Positions 35,958 through 44,269 of a stretch of DNA of 64,000 nucleotides are shown in pieces. Source of the stretch: Acidobacteriaceae bacterium (GTDB taxonomy: Bacteria > Acidobacteriota > Terriglobia > Terriglobales > Acidobacteriaceae); the NCBI GenBank assembly GCA_025462735.1, contig JAOAPC010000024.1:496001-560000 (forward strand), given 5' to 3'. The notes beneath the pieces were generated by a model. That model was not told the origin of the DNA, did no database searches, and saw only the letters and a program-made list of their open reading frames with translations. Every line of letters begins with the position of its first letter. The first letter of the stretch is position 1. The position numbers were made by a program, and so were the translations under genes.

Positions 35958-37268
35958 TTGAAAAATCGGGAAATATGCATCCTAGGTGGAGGCATGACGG
36001 GGCTGGCTGCCAGCATGGCCTCGGGCTGGCCTATCTACGAGGCATGTGAAGAACCGGGCGGCATCTGCTCCTCCTATTACGTAACTCCCCAAGGTGCTAA
36101 GCGTCCGGATTCTCCGGAGGACGGTGAGGCCTATCGGTTTGAAATCGGCGGTGGCCACTGGATTTTTGGCGGCGATCCGGCAATCTTGCGCCTAATTCGT
36201 TCAATCACTCCGGTAAAACAGTACCAACGCAGTTCGGCCGTATTCTTCCCTGAGGGGGAGAATTATGTCCCCTACCCGCTGCAAAACCATCTTTCGTACC
36301 TTCCCGAAGATGTAAGGCTTAAAGCCGTCACCGAGATGTTGAGTGGCCCGAAGGGCACGGTTCACACAATGGGGGATTGGCTGGAGCAGAGCTTCGGCCG
36401 TACCCTAACGGAGATGTTTTTTGCGCCCTTCCACAAGCTCTACACTGCCGGTCTGTGGGAACAGATTGTTCCGCAAGACGGCTACAAATCTCCAGTGGAT
36501 GCGGCCCTAGCCCTGCGCGGCGCCTTCGGCAAAACTCCAGCCGTTGGCTACAACACTGGCTACCTCTACCCTGAGGAAGGTCTGGGGACTCTGGCTCGAC
36601 GGCTGGCCGAAAAAGCGAAGATCAACTACTGCAAGCGCGCCGCCCGAATTCATCTCGACAAGAAGGAAGTCGAGTTCGCCGATGGCTCGGGAGTTCACTA
36701 CGATGTACTGATTTCTACTTTGCCCCTGGACAAGACACTGCTCATGGCGGGAGTTGAAGTCGACGAACGTCCTGACCCATACTCCGCCGTGCTGGTGCTT
36801 AATATAGGAGCTCGCCGCGGCCCGCGCTGCCCTGATGAACATTGGCTCTATCTCCCCGACACGCGCGCTGGTTTTCACCGCGTCGGCTTTTACAGCAATG
36901 TCGACGAAAGTTTTCTGCCGGCATCTTCGCGGAAAAACAAAGACCGTGTCAGTATTTACATTGAACGCGCATATCCTGCAGGCAAGAAGCCCTCAGCCGA
37001 ACAAATCGCAAGCTACGTCAAGGCCACGATCGCTGAATTGAAAGAATGGGGCTTCGTGGAAGATGTCGAAGTCGCAGACCCCACTTGGGTGGAGGTGGCT
37101 TATACCTGGGCTTGGCCTGGTTCCCGCTGGCGCAGCAAGGCCCTGCAACTTTTGGAAAAGCGTGATGTAGCAATGGTCGGCCGTTACGGGCGCTGGATAT
37201 TTCAAGGCATCGCTGATTCGCTACGTGATGGACTATACGTGGGCGCGGCATTGCGGGCGGGACAATAA
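35958..37268 (+). CDS. FAD-dependent oxidoreductase, amine-oxidase / UDP-galactopyranose-mutase-like fold
   Basis: About 436 residues. The N-terminus REICILGGGMTGLAASMA is an FAD-binding GxGxxG, and YEACEEPGGICSS continues the adenosine-binding half of the Rossmann unit. Mid-protein there is LYPEEGLGTLARRLAEKAK, and the C-terminus AMVGRYGRWIFQGIADSL has the Gly-Arg-Tyr-Gly stretch that contacts FAD in this superfamily. The TTG start at 35958 is chosen from its ribosome site. Relatives in EPS loci are annotated as protoporphyrinogen-oxidase-like; UDP-galactopyranose mutase is another possibility, which would give a furanose sugar. The GT2 gene begins 24 bp after its stop. Confidence 0.85.
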   Translation: MKNREICILGGGMTGLAASMASGWPIYEACEEPGGICSSYYVTPQGAKRPDSPEDGEAYRFEIGGGHWIFGGDPAILRLIRSITPVKQYQRSSAVFFPEGENYVPYPLQNHLSYLPEDVRLKAVTEMLSGPKGTVHTMGDWLEQSFGRTLTEMFFAPFHKLYTAGLWEQIVPQDGYKSPVDAALALRGAFGKTPAVGYNTGYLYPEEGLGTLARRLAEKAKINYCKRAARIHLDKKEVEFADGSGVHYDVLISTLPLDKTLLMAGVEVDERPDPYSAVLVLNIGARRGPRCPDEHWLYLPDTRAGFHRVGFYSNVDESFLPASSRKNKDRVSIYIERAYPAGKKPSAEQIASYVKATIAELKEWGFVEDVEVADPTWVEVAYTWAWPGSRWRSKALQLLEKRDVAMVGRYGRWIFQGIADSLRDGLYVGAALRAGQ

Positions 37269-37292
37269 ATGGAGAGAGTGGGAGAACGCATC

Positions 37293-38249
37293 ATGCCGAA
37301 GGTCAGTGTGATCATGCCGAGTTACAACACGGCCACTCTCATTGCCGAGGCCTTGGACTCCGTGTTCGCGCAGGACTACAGCGACTTTGAAGTGATCGTA
37401 ATCAATGATGGGTCGCCCGATACCCCGGAGCTCGAGCGCGTTCTCGAACCGTACCGCGATCGCATTGTTTATTTGAAGCAGGAGAATCGGCGTGCCTGCG
37501 GAGCGCGCAACAACGGCATCAACCACGCTCGGGGGGAGTACGTTGCTTTTCTCGACAGCGATGACAGTTGGATGCCGACGTATCTACGGACGCAGATGGG
37601 GCACCTGGAGAAAAACCCATCGCTGGACATGATCTATTGTGATTGCCTGATTTATGGGGGAGGAGCGCAGAGCGGCAAAACTTTCATGCAGACTTGCCCC
37701 TCCGACGGGCCGGTGAACTTTGAGAGTCTGCTGCTGGAGATGTGCCAAGTGCCGATTTCAGGAACCATAGTGCGGCGGGAGTTGCTCATTGCTGCCGGCG
37801 GCTTCGACGAGCGTCTGCCCATGTGCGATGACTACGAAATGTGGCTTCGCCTCGCCTACCGCGGAAGCCGCATCGTTTATCATCCCGGCGTGCTGGCGCG
37901 GCTCCGCATTGGCCGCCCCAATAGCTTGTCCGCATCTGAGGCCCGCATGCTGGGTGCTTTGCTTACGATCCTGTCAAAGGTAAAGACGGACTGGAATCTT
38001 TCGAAGGAACAACAGATCCTGCTTGCTAAGAAGTTTGATAGGACGACGGCGCTGTTTGACCTGGAGCGCGGCAAGGAATTTCTGAAGCAGAACGAGTTCA
38101 ACCAGGCACGGACCCTGCTCGAACAAGCCAACGGCCAATTGCGGCGAGGCAAATTGAAATTGACTCTGTTTGGATTGCGCGTCGCGCCCGCTCTGACGGC
38201 TTTCGCCGCTCGTGGCTGGGATCGATTTCGGCTCCGGTTTGTCGGGTAA
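37293..38249 (+). CDS. Glycosyltransferase family 2
   Basis: A 318-residue GT-A enzyme: MPKVSVIMPSYNTATLIAE, VIVINDGSPDTPELE, RACGARNNGINHARGEY, and the DxD-type metal site AFLDSDDSWMP. MCDDYEMWLRLAYRG is the usual acceptor-side motif. ATG 37293 is preferred because GGGAG lies 8 bases upstream and the family begins there; ATG 37269, directly after the upstream stop, would add eight residues. A C-terminal helical tail (about 215-318) carries no recognised domain. It probably adds one residue of the repeat unit next to two sulfotransferases. Confidence 0.9.
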   Translation: MPKVSVIMPSYNTATLIAEALDSVFAQDYSDFEVIVINDGSPDTPELERVLEPYRDRIVYLKQENRRACGARNNGINHARGEYVAFLDSDDSWMPTYLRTQMGHLEKNPSLDMIYCDCLIYGGGAQSGKTFMQTCPSDGPVNFESLLLEMCQVPISGTIVRRELLIAAGGFDERLPMCDDYEMWLRLAYRGSRIVYHPGVLARLRIGRPNSLSASEARMLGALLTILSKVKTDWNLSKEQQILLAKKFDRTTALFDLERGKEFLKQNEFNQARTLLEQANGQLRRGKLKLTLFGLRVAPALTAFAARGWDRFRLRFVG

Positions 38250-38294
38250 AACGGAAAAAGATTTGCTATAGAAAGTCACATTGAGGATACCGCA

Positions 38295-39158
38295 ATGATC
38301 GCGCGTTTTATCGCTGGAACCAAGCTGTTTCTCCGCTTGCACGCACCCGGCCGCACGCTAAAGATTTTTCCCGACGACGTCTTTCTGGTTTCCTTTCCTA
38401 AGTCCGGCAATACCTGGACCCGTTTTTTGATCGCGAATCTGGCTAATCCTGAAACCCCAGCGACCTTCGCAAACATTCATGCCTTAGTTCCCGATCCGGA
38501 AGGCACCGCCAAGAAAATTCTGGACCGGATGCCTCGCCCGAGGATCATCAAGAGCCACGAATGCTTCGATCCCAGGTATCCCCGGGCCATGTATATCGTT
38601 CGTGACCCGCGCGATGTTGTTTTATCGCAATATCATTACCATCGCAAATGTAGAAAGATCGATGACGACTATCCCATCGAAAAATTTATCGGACATTTCC
38701 TTGCCGGGCATACTTGTCCTCATGGATCTTGGGGAGAAAACGTTTCCACCTGGCTAGTCACGCGCAAGAATGACGCAAGATTTTTGCTGCTCCGCTATGA
38801 AGATATGATCGAAAATACGCCGCGTGAACTGTCTAAAATTGCAGCGTTCTTGGGCATTGACGCTACTAAGGAACGGATCAGCCAAGCGGTAGAGCGCAGC
38901 TCCGCTGACAGCATGCGGAAACTCGAAAAGGCCCAGAGCCATCTTTCGACGCTTACCAAGACCTCGCGCAAGGACCTTCCGTTTGTGCGTGCTGCTGGTT
39001 CGGGTGGTTGGAAATCGGGGCTGCCCGAAGCTCAGGTTGCAAGAATTGAAGCTGCGTGGGCCCCGCTCATGCGCTCTCTCGGGTACGAACTAACTACACG
39101 GCCCCGTTCGGAGTCCTCAGAATTCGATCTGGTGCTGAACGGAATCCGGGCTAATTAG
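38295..39158 (+). CDS. Sulfotransferase domain protein (paralogue of the gene at 40974)
   Basis: A 287-residue PAPS-dependent sulfotransferase. The 5'-phosphosulfate loop is VSFPKSGNTWTRFL (32-45), the catalytic-region His is in IIKSHECFDPRYP, and the 3'-phosphate site is YIVRDPRDVVLS. The late motif RKDLPFVRAAGSGGWK matches the usual RKG-type PAPS contact in altered form. It shares long identical or near-identical stretches with the gene at 40974, such as GNTWTRFLIANL and YIVRDPRDV, so the two are paralogues. No signal peptide; cytoplasmic action before flipping is likely. Confidence 0.92.
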   Translation: MIARFIAGTKLFLRLHAPGRTLKIFPDDVFLVSFPKSGNTWTRFLIANLANPETPATFANIHALVPDPEGTAKKILDRMPRPRIIKSHECFDPRYPRAMYIVRDPRDVVLSQYHYHRKCRKIDDDYPIEKFIGHFLAGHTCPHGSWGENVSTWLVTRKNDARFLLLRYEDMIENTPRELSKIAAFLGIDATKERISQAVERSSADSMRKLEKAQSHLSTLTKTSRKDLPFVRAAGSGGWKSGLPEAQVARIEAAWAPLMRSLGYELTTRPRSESSEFDLVLNGIRAN

Positions 39159-39341
39159 TGAGAAAAGGCAATTGGCAGTCGGATATCGGACATTCCTGCG
39201 CAATCCGAAGACGAAAGGCTTGTCCGCTCTGGTCGCACAGCTTTGCCACTAGCCGAGTTCCCACGACGTGTTTCCACATAGATAAATCACGGGCGGCCGT
39301 TCAGCTCAACGCGGCGCATATCTCTCCAATGGCCACCGCCT

Positions 39342-40913
39342 ATGCGTAAGTGGGAAAAAATCCAAATCGTGAAAAACGTGGGTTCCAGCTGGTTTGCGCT
39401 CGGAATCAACGTACTTGTGGGAATTCTTCTTTCTCCCTTTATCCTCCACCGGCTGGGTGATGCCGCGTTCGGAGTTTGGGTCCTGATCTTTTCGCTTACC
39501 GGATATTACGGTCTCTTTGATCTCGGGATACGTTCATCCATCGTCCGTTACGTTTCGAAATTTTCGGCAACTGAAAGTAAAGAAGAAATCGCGAAGCTGA
39601 TCAATACTAGCTTATTTAGCTACAGTTGCATCGGCGCCTTCTGCATGCTGCTGACCGTGGTCGGTTGTCTGTATTTGGACCGGTTATTTCGTATACCGCC
39701 AGAATTTCGCTCAACCGCACGCTGGTTGCTGCTGATGGTGGGCGCTTCAGTCGCTTTGGGATTTCCGCTCGGCGTTGCTGGCGGAATGCTGGAAGGCTTG
39801 CAAAAATTCTACATCCTTAACTGGACCAGCATTGTTTCCACACTGCTTCGCGCCACGCTGATCGTCTTAGTTCTCGAGCGTGGACACGGGCTGCTGGCGG
39901 TCGCGTTCATTACTATCAGCCTGCCGCTCGCCATTTCCATAGTCCGGACCGGCATTGCCTTTAGCATTTTGCCGGTTCGGCTGGCCCGGCATTACATCGA
40001 CGGGGCGATGTTTCGCAAGGTGGCAGTGTACGGCGGCACCACGTTCATGATCATGGTGGCGGGCCGGCTAAAGTTCAAGACTGACGAGATCGTGATTGGA
40101 GCTTTCCTCTCTGCTGCTGCTATCACCTACTTCAATATAGGCGCGCGAATTGTGGATTACGCGGCGGAAGTCGTCGTGAGCCTGGCGCAGATATTTGTTC
40201 CAATGTCCAGCGAGTCCGAGGCCACAGGACAGGTGGACCGGCTGCGCAAGATATTTGTTTTGGGAAATCGGTCCTGCGCTTTTGTGATCTTCCCTATCGC
40301 GGCAATTCTTATCATCTTGGGTAAGTCTGTAATCGAGGTTTGGGTTGGCCGGAAGTATGTTGCAACCAGCTATCCGGTTTTGCTGATCATGATCATACCT
40401 TCGACTATCTGGCTGGCGCAGGGCGCGTCTGGGCGGGTTTTGTTCGGTATGGCAAAGCACGGCACTTGGGCGGTGGTTACGCTCATCGAGGGAGTTTGCA
40501 ACTTGATCTTGAGCATCCTTCTGGTGCGTCCGTATGGGATAGTCGGGGACGCGCTCGGAACTGCCATTCCACTAACCTGCAGCATGGTATTTTTCATGCC
40601 GGGCCACTTGTGCCGCAAGCTCGGAATTCGCCTGCAAACCTATTTGCGCGAAGCCTATATGCTGCCCCTTCTCACCTCGGCGCCTTTGGTGGTTACTCTG
40701 GTGCTGCTGCATCGCTGGTTCGTGGCGCACAATTATTGGCAGCTCGGAATTCAACTGCTGATCTGCGGAGCGGTGTACGGGCTGGCACTGCTTTGGGCCT
40801 CGCTTACGGGACGAGCTCTTCGGATAGGAAAACTCGCAACCTCTCCGGATGTAAAGTCACCCGAGGTCGGGCTGGTGGCTACGGGTTTTGAAAGCTATCA
40901 ACAGGATGCATAA
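39342..40913 (+). CDS. Wzx-type flippase / polysaccharide export MATE-fold protein
   Basis: A 523-residue protein with about twelve to fourteen membrane helices. It opens with the family-typical KNVGSSWFALGINVLVGILL and FGVWVLIFSLTGYYGLFDLGI, and has a basic central loop (LKFKTDEIVIGAFLS). This is the PST/Wzx flippase class that moves undecaprenyl-linked repeat units across the inner membrane. It is the only flippase in the window and lies between two paralogous sulfotransferases. A C-terminal soluble tail of about 30 residues follows the last helix. Confidence 0.92.
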   Translation: MRKWEKIQIVKNVGSSWFALGINVLVGILLSPFILHRLGDAAFGVWVLIFSLTGYYGLFDLGIRSSIVRYVSKFSATESKEEIAKLINTSLFSYSCIGAFCMLLTVVGCLYLDRLFRIPPEFRSTARWLLLMVGASVALGFPLGVAGGMLEGLQKFYILNWTSIVSTLLRATLIVLVLERGHGLLAVAFITISLPLAISIVRTGIAFSILPVRLARHYIDGAMFRKVAVYGGTTFMIMVAGRLKFKTDEIVIGAFLSAAAITYFNIGARIVDYAAEVVVSLAQIFVPMSSESEATGQVDRLRKIFVLGNRSCAFVIFPIAAILIILGKSVIEVWVGRKYVATSYPVLLIMIIPSTIWLAQGASGRVLFGMAKHGTWAVVTLIEGVCNLILSILLVRPYGIVGDALGTAIPLTCSMVFFMPGHLCRKLGIRLQTYLREAYMLPLLTSAPLVVTLVLLHRWFVAHNYWQLGIQLLICGAVYGLALLWASLTGRALRIGKLATSPDVKSPEVGLVATGFESYQQDA

Positions 40914-40973
40914 GCTGCAAAAATCTGGAACTATGAAGTTGGTCTCAGCAGTCCAAAGGAGTTCGTCAACGCA

Positions 40974-41843
40974 GTGATATACGGTATCAAGACCGTCCTG
41001 AAGTATCTGCTCGGCCGTGATATTGCCGACCGCGACGTGGCCGTCTATCCGGACGATACCTTCGTGGTTTCTTATCCGCGCTCAGGAAACACCTGGACGC
41101 GTTTCCTGATCGCGAATCTCCTGCATCCAGAAATTGAAGTCGGCTTCGCAAACATCGACAGTTTAGTTCCAGATACAGCTGCGCTATCGAGCCGAACGCT
41201 GAAGCGCGTTCCCCGACCCCGCGTGCTTAAAAGTCATCAATACTTCGCCCCCCGATATCCCAAGGTGTTGTATATCGTGCGGGATCCGAGAGACGTTGCG
41301 TTCTCCTATTACCAGTTCCACCGCAAGTACGGCTTCGTCAAAGACAATCATCCGATAGAAGAGTTCGTCGCAGACTTTGTCGGCGGACGGCTGATCTCCG
41401 CGGACTGGGGAACGTGGGCGGAAAATGTGGCAAGTTGGTTTTACGCCCGTGGCCAGAACCGGGGTTTCCTGCTCGTTCGGTATGAAGATTTGAAACGCGA
41501 CACCAAAAGAGAACTGGGCAGGATCTCCGACTTCCTGGGAGTTGATCCAAGTCCCGACCTTTTGTTGCGCGCAATCGCACAGAGTTCTGCAGAGCGCATG
41601 CGTGAGCTCGAGCAAAAGCAACAGCACCAGTGGATCGGAACTAAGAAGCACCGCAAGGATATTCCGTTCGTCGGCGAAGCTAGCGCTGGCTTATGGGATA
41701 AAAAATTGCCCGCGTCGTCGGTTTCGCTTATCGAAGCAGCATGGGGAGAATTAATGGTTACGCTGGGCTACGAACTCTCGGTTCATGCCAGCGACTCCGT
41801 GAAGAGGACTGTTCCCGCCGAACTCTCGCCCGGACACGTGTAG
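40974..41843 (+). CDS. Sulfotransferase domain protein (paralogue of the gene at 38295)
   Basis: A 289-residue sulfotransferase with GTG start and AGGAG about 11 bases upstream. The PAPS sites are VVSYPRSGNTWTRFL (31-45) and YIVRDPRDVAFSYY, with the catalytic-region His in VLKSHQYFAPRYP. The C-terminal RKDIPFVGEASAGLWDKK aligns with the equivalent motif in the gene at 38295. Differences are concentrated in the middle region (about 115-150) and the C-terminus, where substrate contacts are expected. Different positional specificity on the same polymer is therefore plausible but unproven. Confidence 0.92.
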   Translation: MIYGIKTVLKYLLGRDIADRDVAVYPDDTFVVSYPRSGNTWTRFLIANLLHPEIEVGFANIDSLVPDTAALSSRTLKRVPRPRVLKSHQYFAPRYPKVLYIVRDPRDVAFSYYQFHRKYGFVKDNHPIEEFVADFVGGRLISADWGTWAENVASWFYARGQNRGFLLVRYEDLKRDTKRELGRISDFLGVDPSPDLLLRAIAQSSAERMRELEQKQQHQWIGTKKHRKDIPFVGEASAGLWDKKLPASSVSLIEAAWGELMVTLGYELSVHASDSVKRTVPAELSPGHV

Positions 41844-41917
41844 AACTCCACGCTCGTCTCTGTCCATTCCATCGAATATGATCTCGTTGAGAAGTCGATA
41901 ACCGTCTTTCAACAGAA

Positions 41918-44251
41918 ATGGCAAAAACCTGGAAAGAGATCTCCGACAAGCTGCGCAAAATGGACCGGCGCGAGTTTCTGGATCGCAGCCGTCAAGAGCT
42001 CTCGAAACGCGCTGATGCGATGCTGTCGGCCGTCAGATACGACTTCGCAAGTCGGATTCAACGCGCCGGCTCCGCGCAACCGGGGAAGTTTTTCTTTCGT
42101 TCGGATCAGGTCGAAAATCTGCTCCAGTTAGTTCGCGACCGCTTGCCCGAGCAAGCCGGCAAAATTATTGAACGCGCCGAGAAGATTTGTTCTCACCGCT
42201 TCGATCTTTTGGGATACACAGATCTCGATTATGGACAGCCGATCGATTGGCACCTCGACGCCGTCCATCAGAAAAACGCGCCCTGGAAGCCCTTCCACCG
42301 CATCAGGTACCTCGATTTTGCCGAAGTGGGCGACAGCAAAGTCACATGGGAATTGAATCGCCATCAACATCTGGTCACGCTGGCGAAGGCATACCGCTTA
42401 ACGGGCAGTGACCGGTTCGCGCGCGAGATCCTCTCGCAGTGGGGCAGCTGGCATGCACAGAATCCGTATCCGATCGGTATTAATTGGGCAAGCAGCCTGG
42501 AAGTAGGTTTTCGCGGCCTCTCCTGGATATGGATGCACGCGTTTCTCGAAGGCACAAAATTTCTCACCGCGGATTTTCACGCTGAGTATCTACGGGCGCA
42601 AGCGTTGAACGCACGTCATATCGAGCGCTACCTTTCAACCTACTTTTCTCCTAACACTCATCTGCTGGGAGAAGCCGTTGCCTTATTTTTCCTCGGCACG
42701 CTGTCCCCTGAATTGCGTGGCGCGGAACGGTGGAAGTCGCAAGGCTGGCAAATGGTGCTGCAAGAAGCAGCACGGCAGATAAATCCTGACGGTATGCACT
42801 TCGAGCAGTCGGTCTATTACCACGTTTACGCGCTCGACTTTTTTCTGCACGCCGCATTGCTGGCATCGGCCAATGGCGTGGAACTTCCCGCGGATTTCGA
42901 AAACACGCTCGAGCGGATGTTGCACGCTCTTTACCTTCTGGGGCGTGCAGGACCGCCGCCGCGCTTTGGCGACGATGACGGTGGCCGTCTGTTCGACTCT
43001 ATGCGAAACCGGGATGAGCATCTGCTTGATCCGCTTGCCACCGGCGCCGTTTTATTTGGCCGTGGAGACTTCAAAGCGCTAAGTCAGGAGCTGTGCGAAG
43101 AGACAATCTGGTTGCTCGGCGAGGCAGGGGTGCTCGCGTGGGACAGTCTCGAACCTCAGCCAGTGCCGGTAAGCTCCGCTTCTCTAGAAAGCAGTGGGAT
43201 TTATATCTTGGTCGCGCCGCCGTCTAAGAGCCAGTTAATTGTCAAAAGCGGTCCGTCGAGAGCACAGACCCGAGGACACGCCCATGCTGATGCGATGAGC
43301 TTGTGCTTGCAGAGTTCGGGCCACGCCTTGCTCATCGATGCCGGTGCCTATGAATATGTAGGCGAGGGTGGCGAGCGAAATCTATTCCGCGGCACGGCGA
43401 TGCACAACACACTGACTGTGGATGGGCAGGACCAGGCTGAACCCGATGACCCGTTTTCATGGAAACAGGAAATTGGCGCGAAGACCGAGCGATGGATTGT
43501 GGGTGAAACCTTTGACCTGATTATTGGTTCGCACAGTGGATATTCACGTTTGCCGGACCCAGTGACACATCGGCGCTGGATCGTCGGTTTGAGATCAGGC
43601 GCTTTTCTGGTGCGTGATGTGATCGAAGGTGAAGGTGAGCATCGGCTCGAGCTCTCCTGGCAATTGTCGCCTGACTTGCAAATGCAGCAGAAAGACCTTT
43701 TCCGCGTGAAGCAATCTTCGCAAGGACTCGCCATAGTCACTGTGCAGAGCCACGGTTGGTCTGAAGAAGTTCATAAGGGTCCATGGTCTCCCGTTTATGG
43801 CTTACAGCGTTCGACGACGGTTCTGAAGTTCGGAACGACCTCACGATTGCCCGCGGAATTCGTGACGCTGCTCGCGCCACTACCGGAGGCTAATGCAAGG
43901 CCAGGAAAATTATCACGCGCGGAAACCTCTGAATCAGTTTGCGCATACCGGTTTGAGGCAAATGAAGTGATTTACCAATTCTTTTTCGGCAAGACCCAAC
44001 GACCATGGGTTTCTGGACAAGTTGCCAGCGATGGCGAGTTTGTTTGCATCACAACCCGGCAAAACCAGGCAGCGGACATAATCCTTTGCCATGGAACCTA
44101 TGTTGAGTTGGACGGGAAACGCGTGGTCGCCGCTGCGCATGCGGTCGCTCGATATGAAGTGGTCAATGGTGAGACCGTCCAGGTCTTTTGTTCCGATCCG
44201 TCAGCGATTACGAATTTCGGGGTTTTGGGACCGGAAAAAACGATTGGATAA
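41918..44251 (+). CDS. Heparinase II/III family protein (polysaccharide lyase-like)
   Basis: A 777-residue protein. The N-terminal half is an (alpha/alpha) toroid region with IDWHLDAVHQ, WELNRHQHLVTLAKAYRLTG and FSPNTHLLGEAVALFFLG; the C-terminal half is the Hepar_II_III beta-sandwich domain with RGHAHADAMSLCLQSSG and LFRGTAMHNTLTVDG, which carry the His residues expected at a metal/active site. Proteins of this type, often encoded in EPS loci, cleave or modify uronate-containing polymers by beta-elimination. There is no signal peptide: the first 35 residues are highly charged (MAKTWKEISDKLRKMDRRE), so export is unclear. Activity here is inferred. Confidence 0.9.
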   Translation: MAKTWKEISDKLRKMDRREFLDRSRQELSKRADAMLSAVRYDFASRIQRAGSAQPGKFFFRSDQVENLLQLVRDRLPEQAGKIIERAEKICSHRFDLLGYTDLDYGQPIDWHLDAVHQKNAPWKPFHRIRYLDFAEVGDSKVTWELNRHQHLVTLAKAYRLTGSDRFAREILSQWGSWHAQNPYPIGINWASSLEVGFRGLSWIWMHAFLEGTKFLTADFHAEYLRAQALNARHIERYLSTYFSPNTHLLGEAVALFFLGTLSPELRGAERWKSQGWQMVLQEAARQINPDGMHFEQSVYYHVYALDFFLHAALLASANGVELPADFENTLERMLHALYLLGRAGPPPRFGDDDGGRLFDSMRNRDEHLLDPLATGAVLFGRGDFKALSQELCEETIWLLGEAGVLAWDSLEPQPVPVSSASLESSGIYILVAPPSKSQLIVKSGPSRAQTRGHAHADAMSLCLQSSGHALLIDAGAYEYVGEGGERNLFRGTAMHNTLTVDGQDQAEPDDPFSWKQEIGAKTERWIVGETFDLIIGSHSGYSRLPDPVTHRRWIVGLRSGAFLVRDVIEGEGEHRLELSWQLSPDLQMQQKDLFRVKQSSQGLAIVTVQSHGWSEEVHKGPWSPVYGLQRSTTVLKFGTTSRLPAEFVTLLAPLPEANARPGKLSRAETSESVCAYRFEANEVIYQFFFGKTQRPWVSGQVASDGEFVCITTRQNQAADIILCHGTYVELDGKRVVAAAHAVARYEVVNGETVQVFCSDPSAITNFGVLGPEKTIG

Positions 44252-44269
44252 TGCAATTCTGCCGATTTG

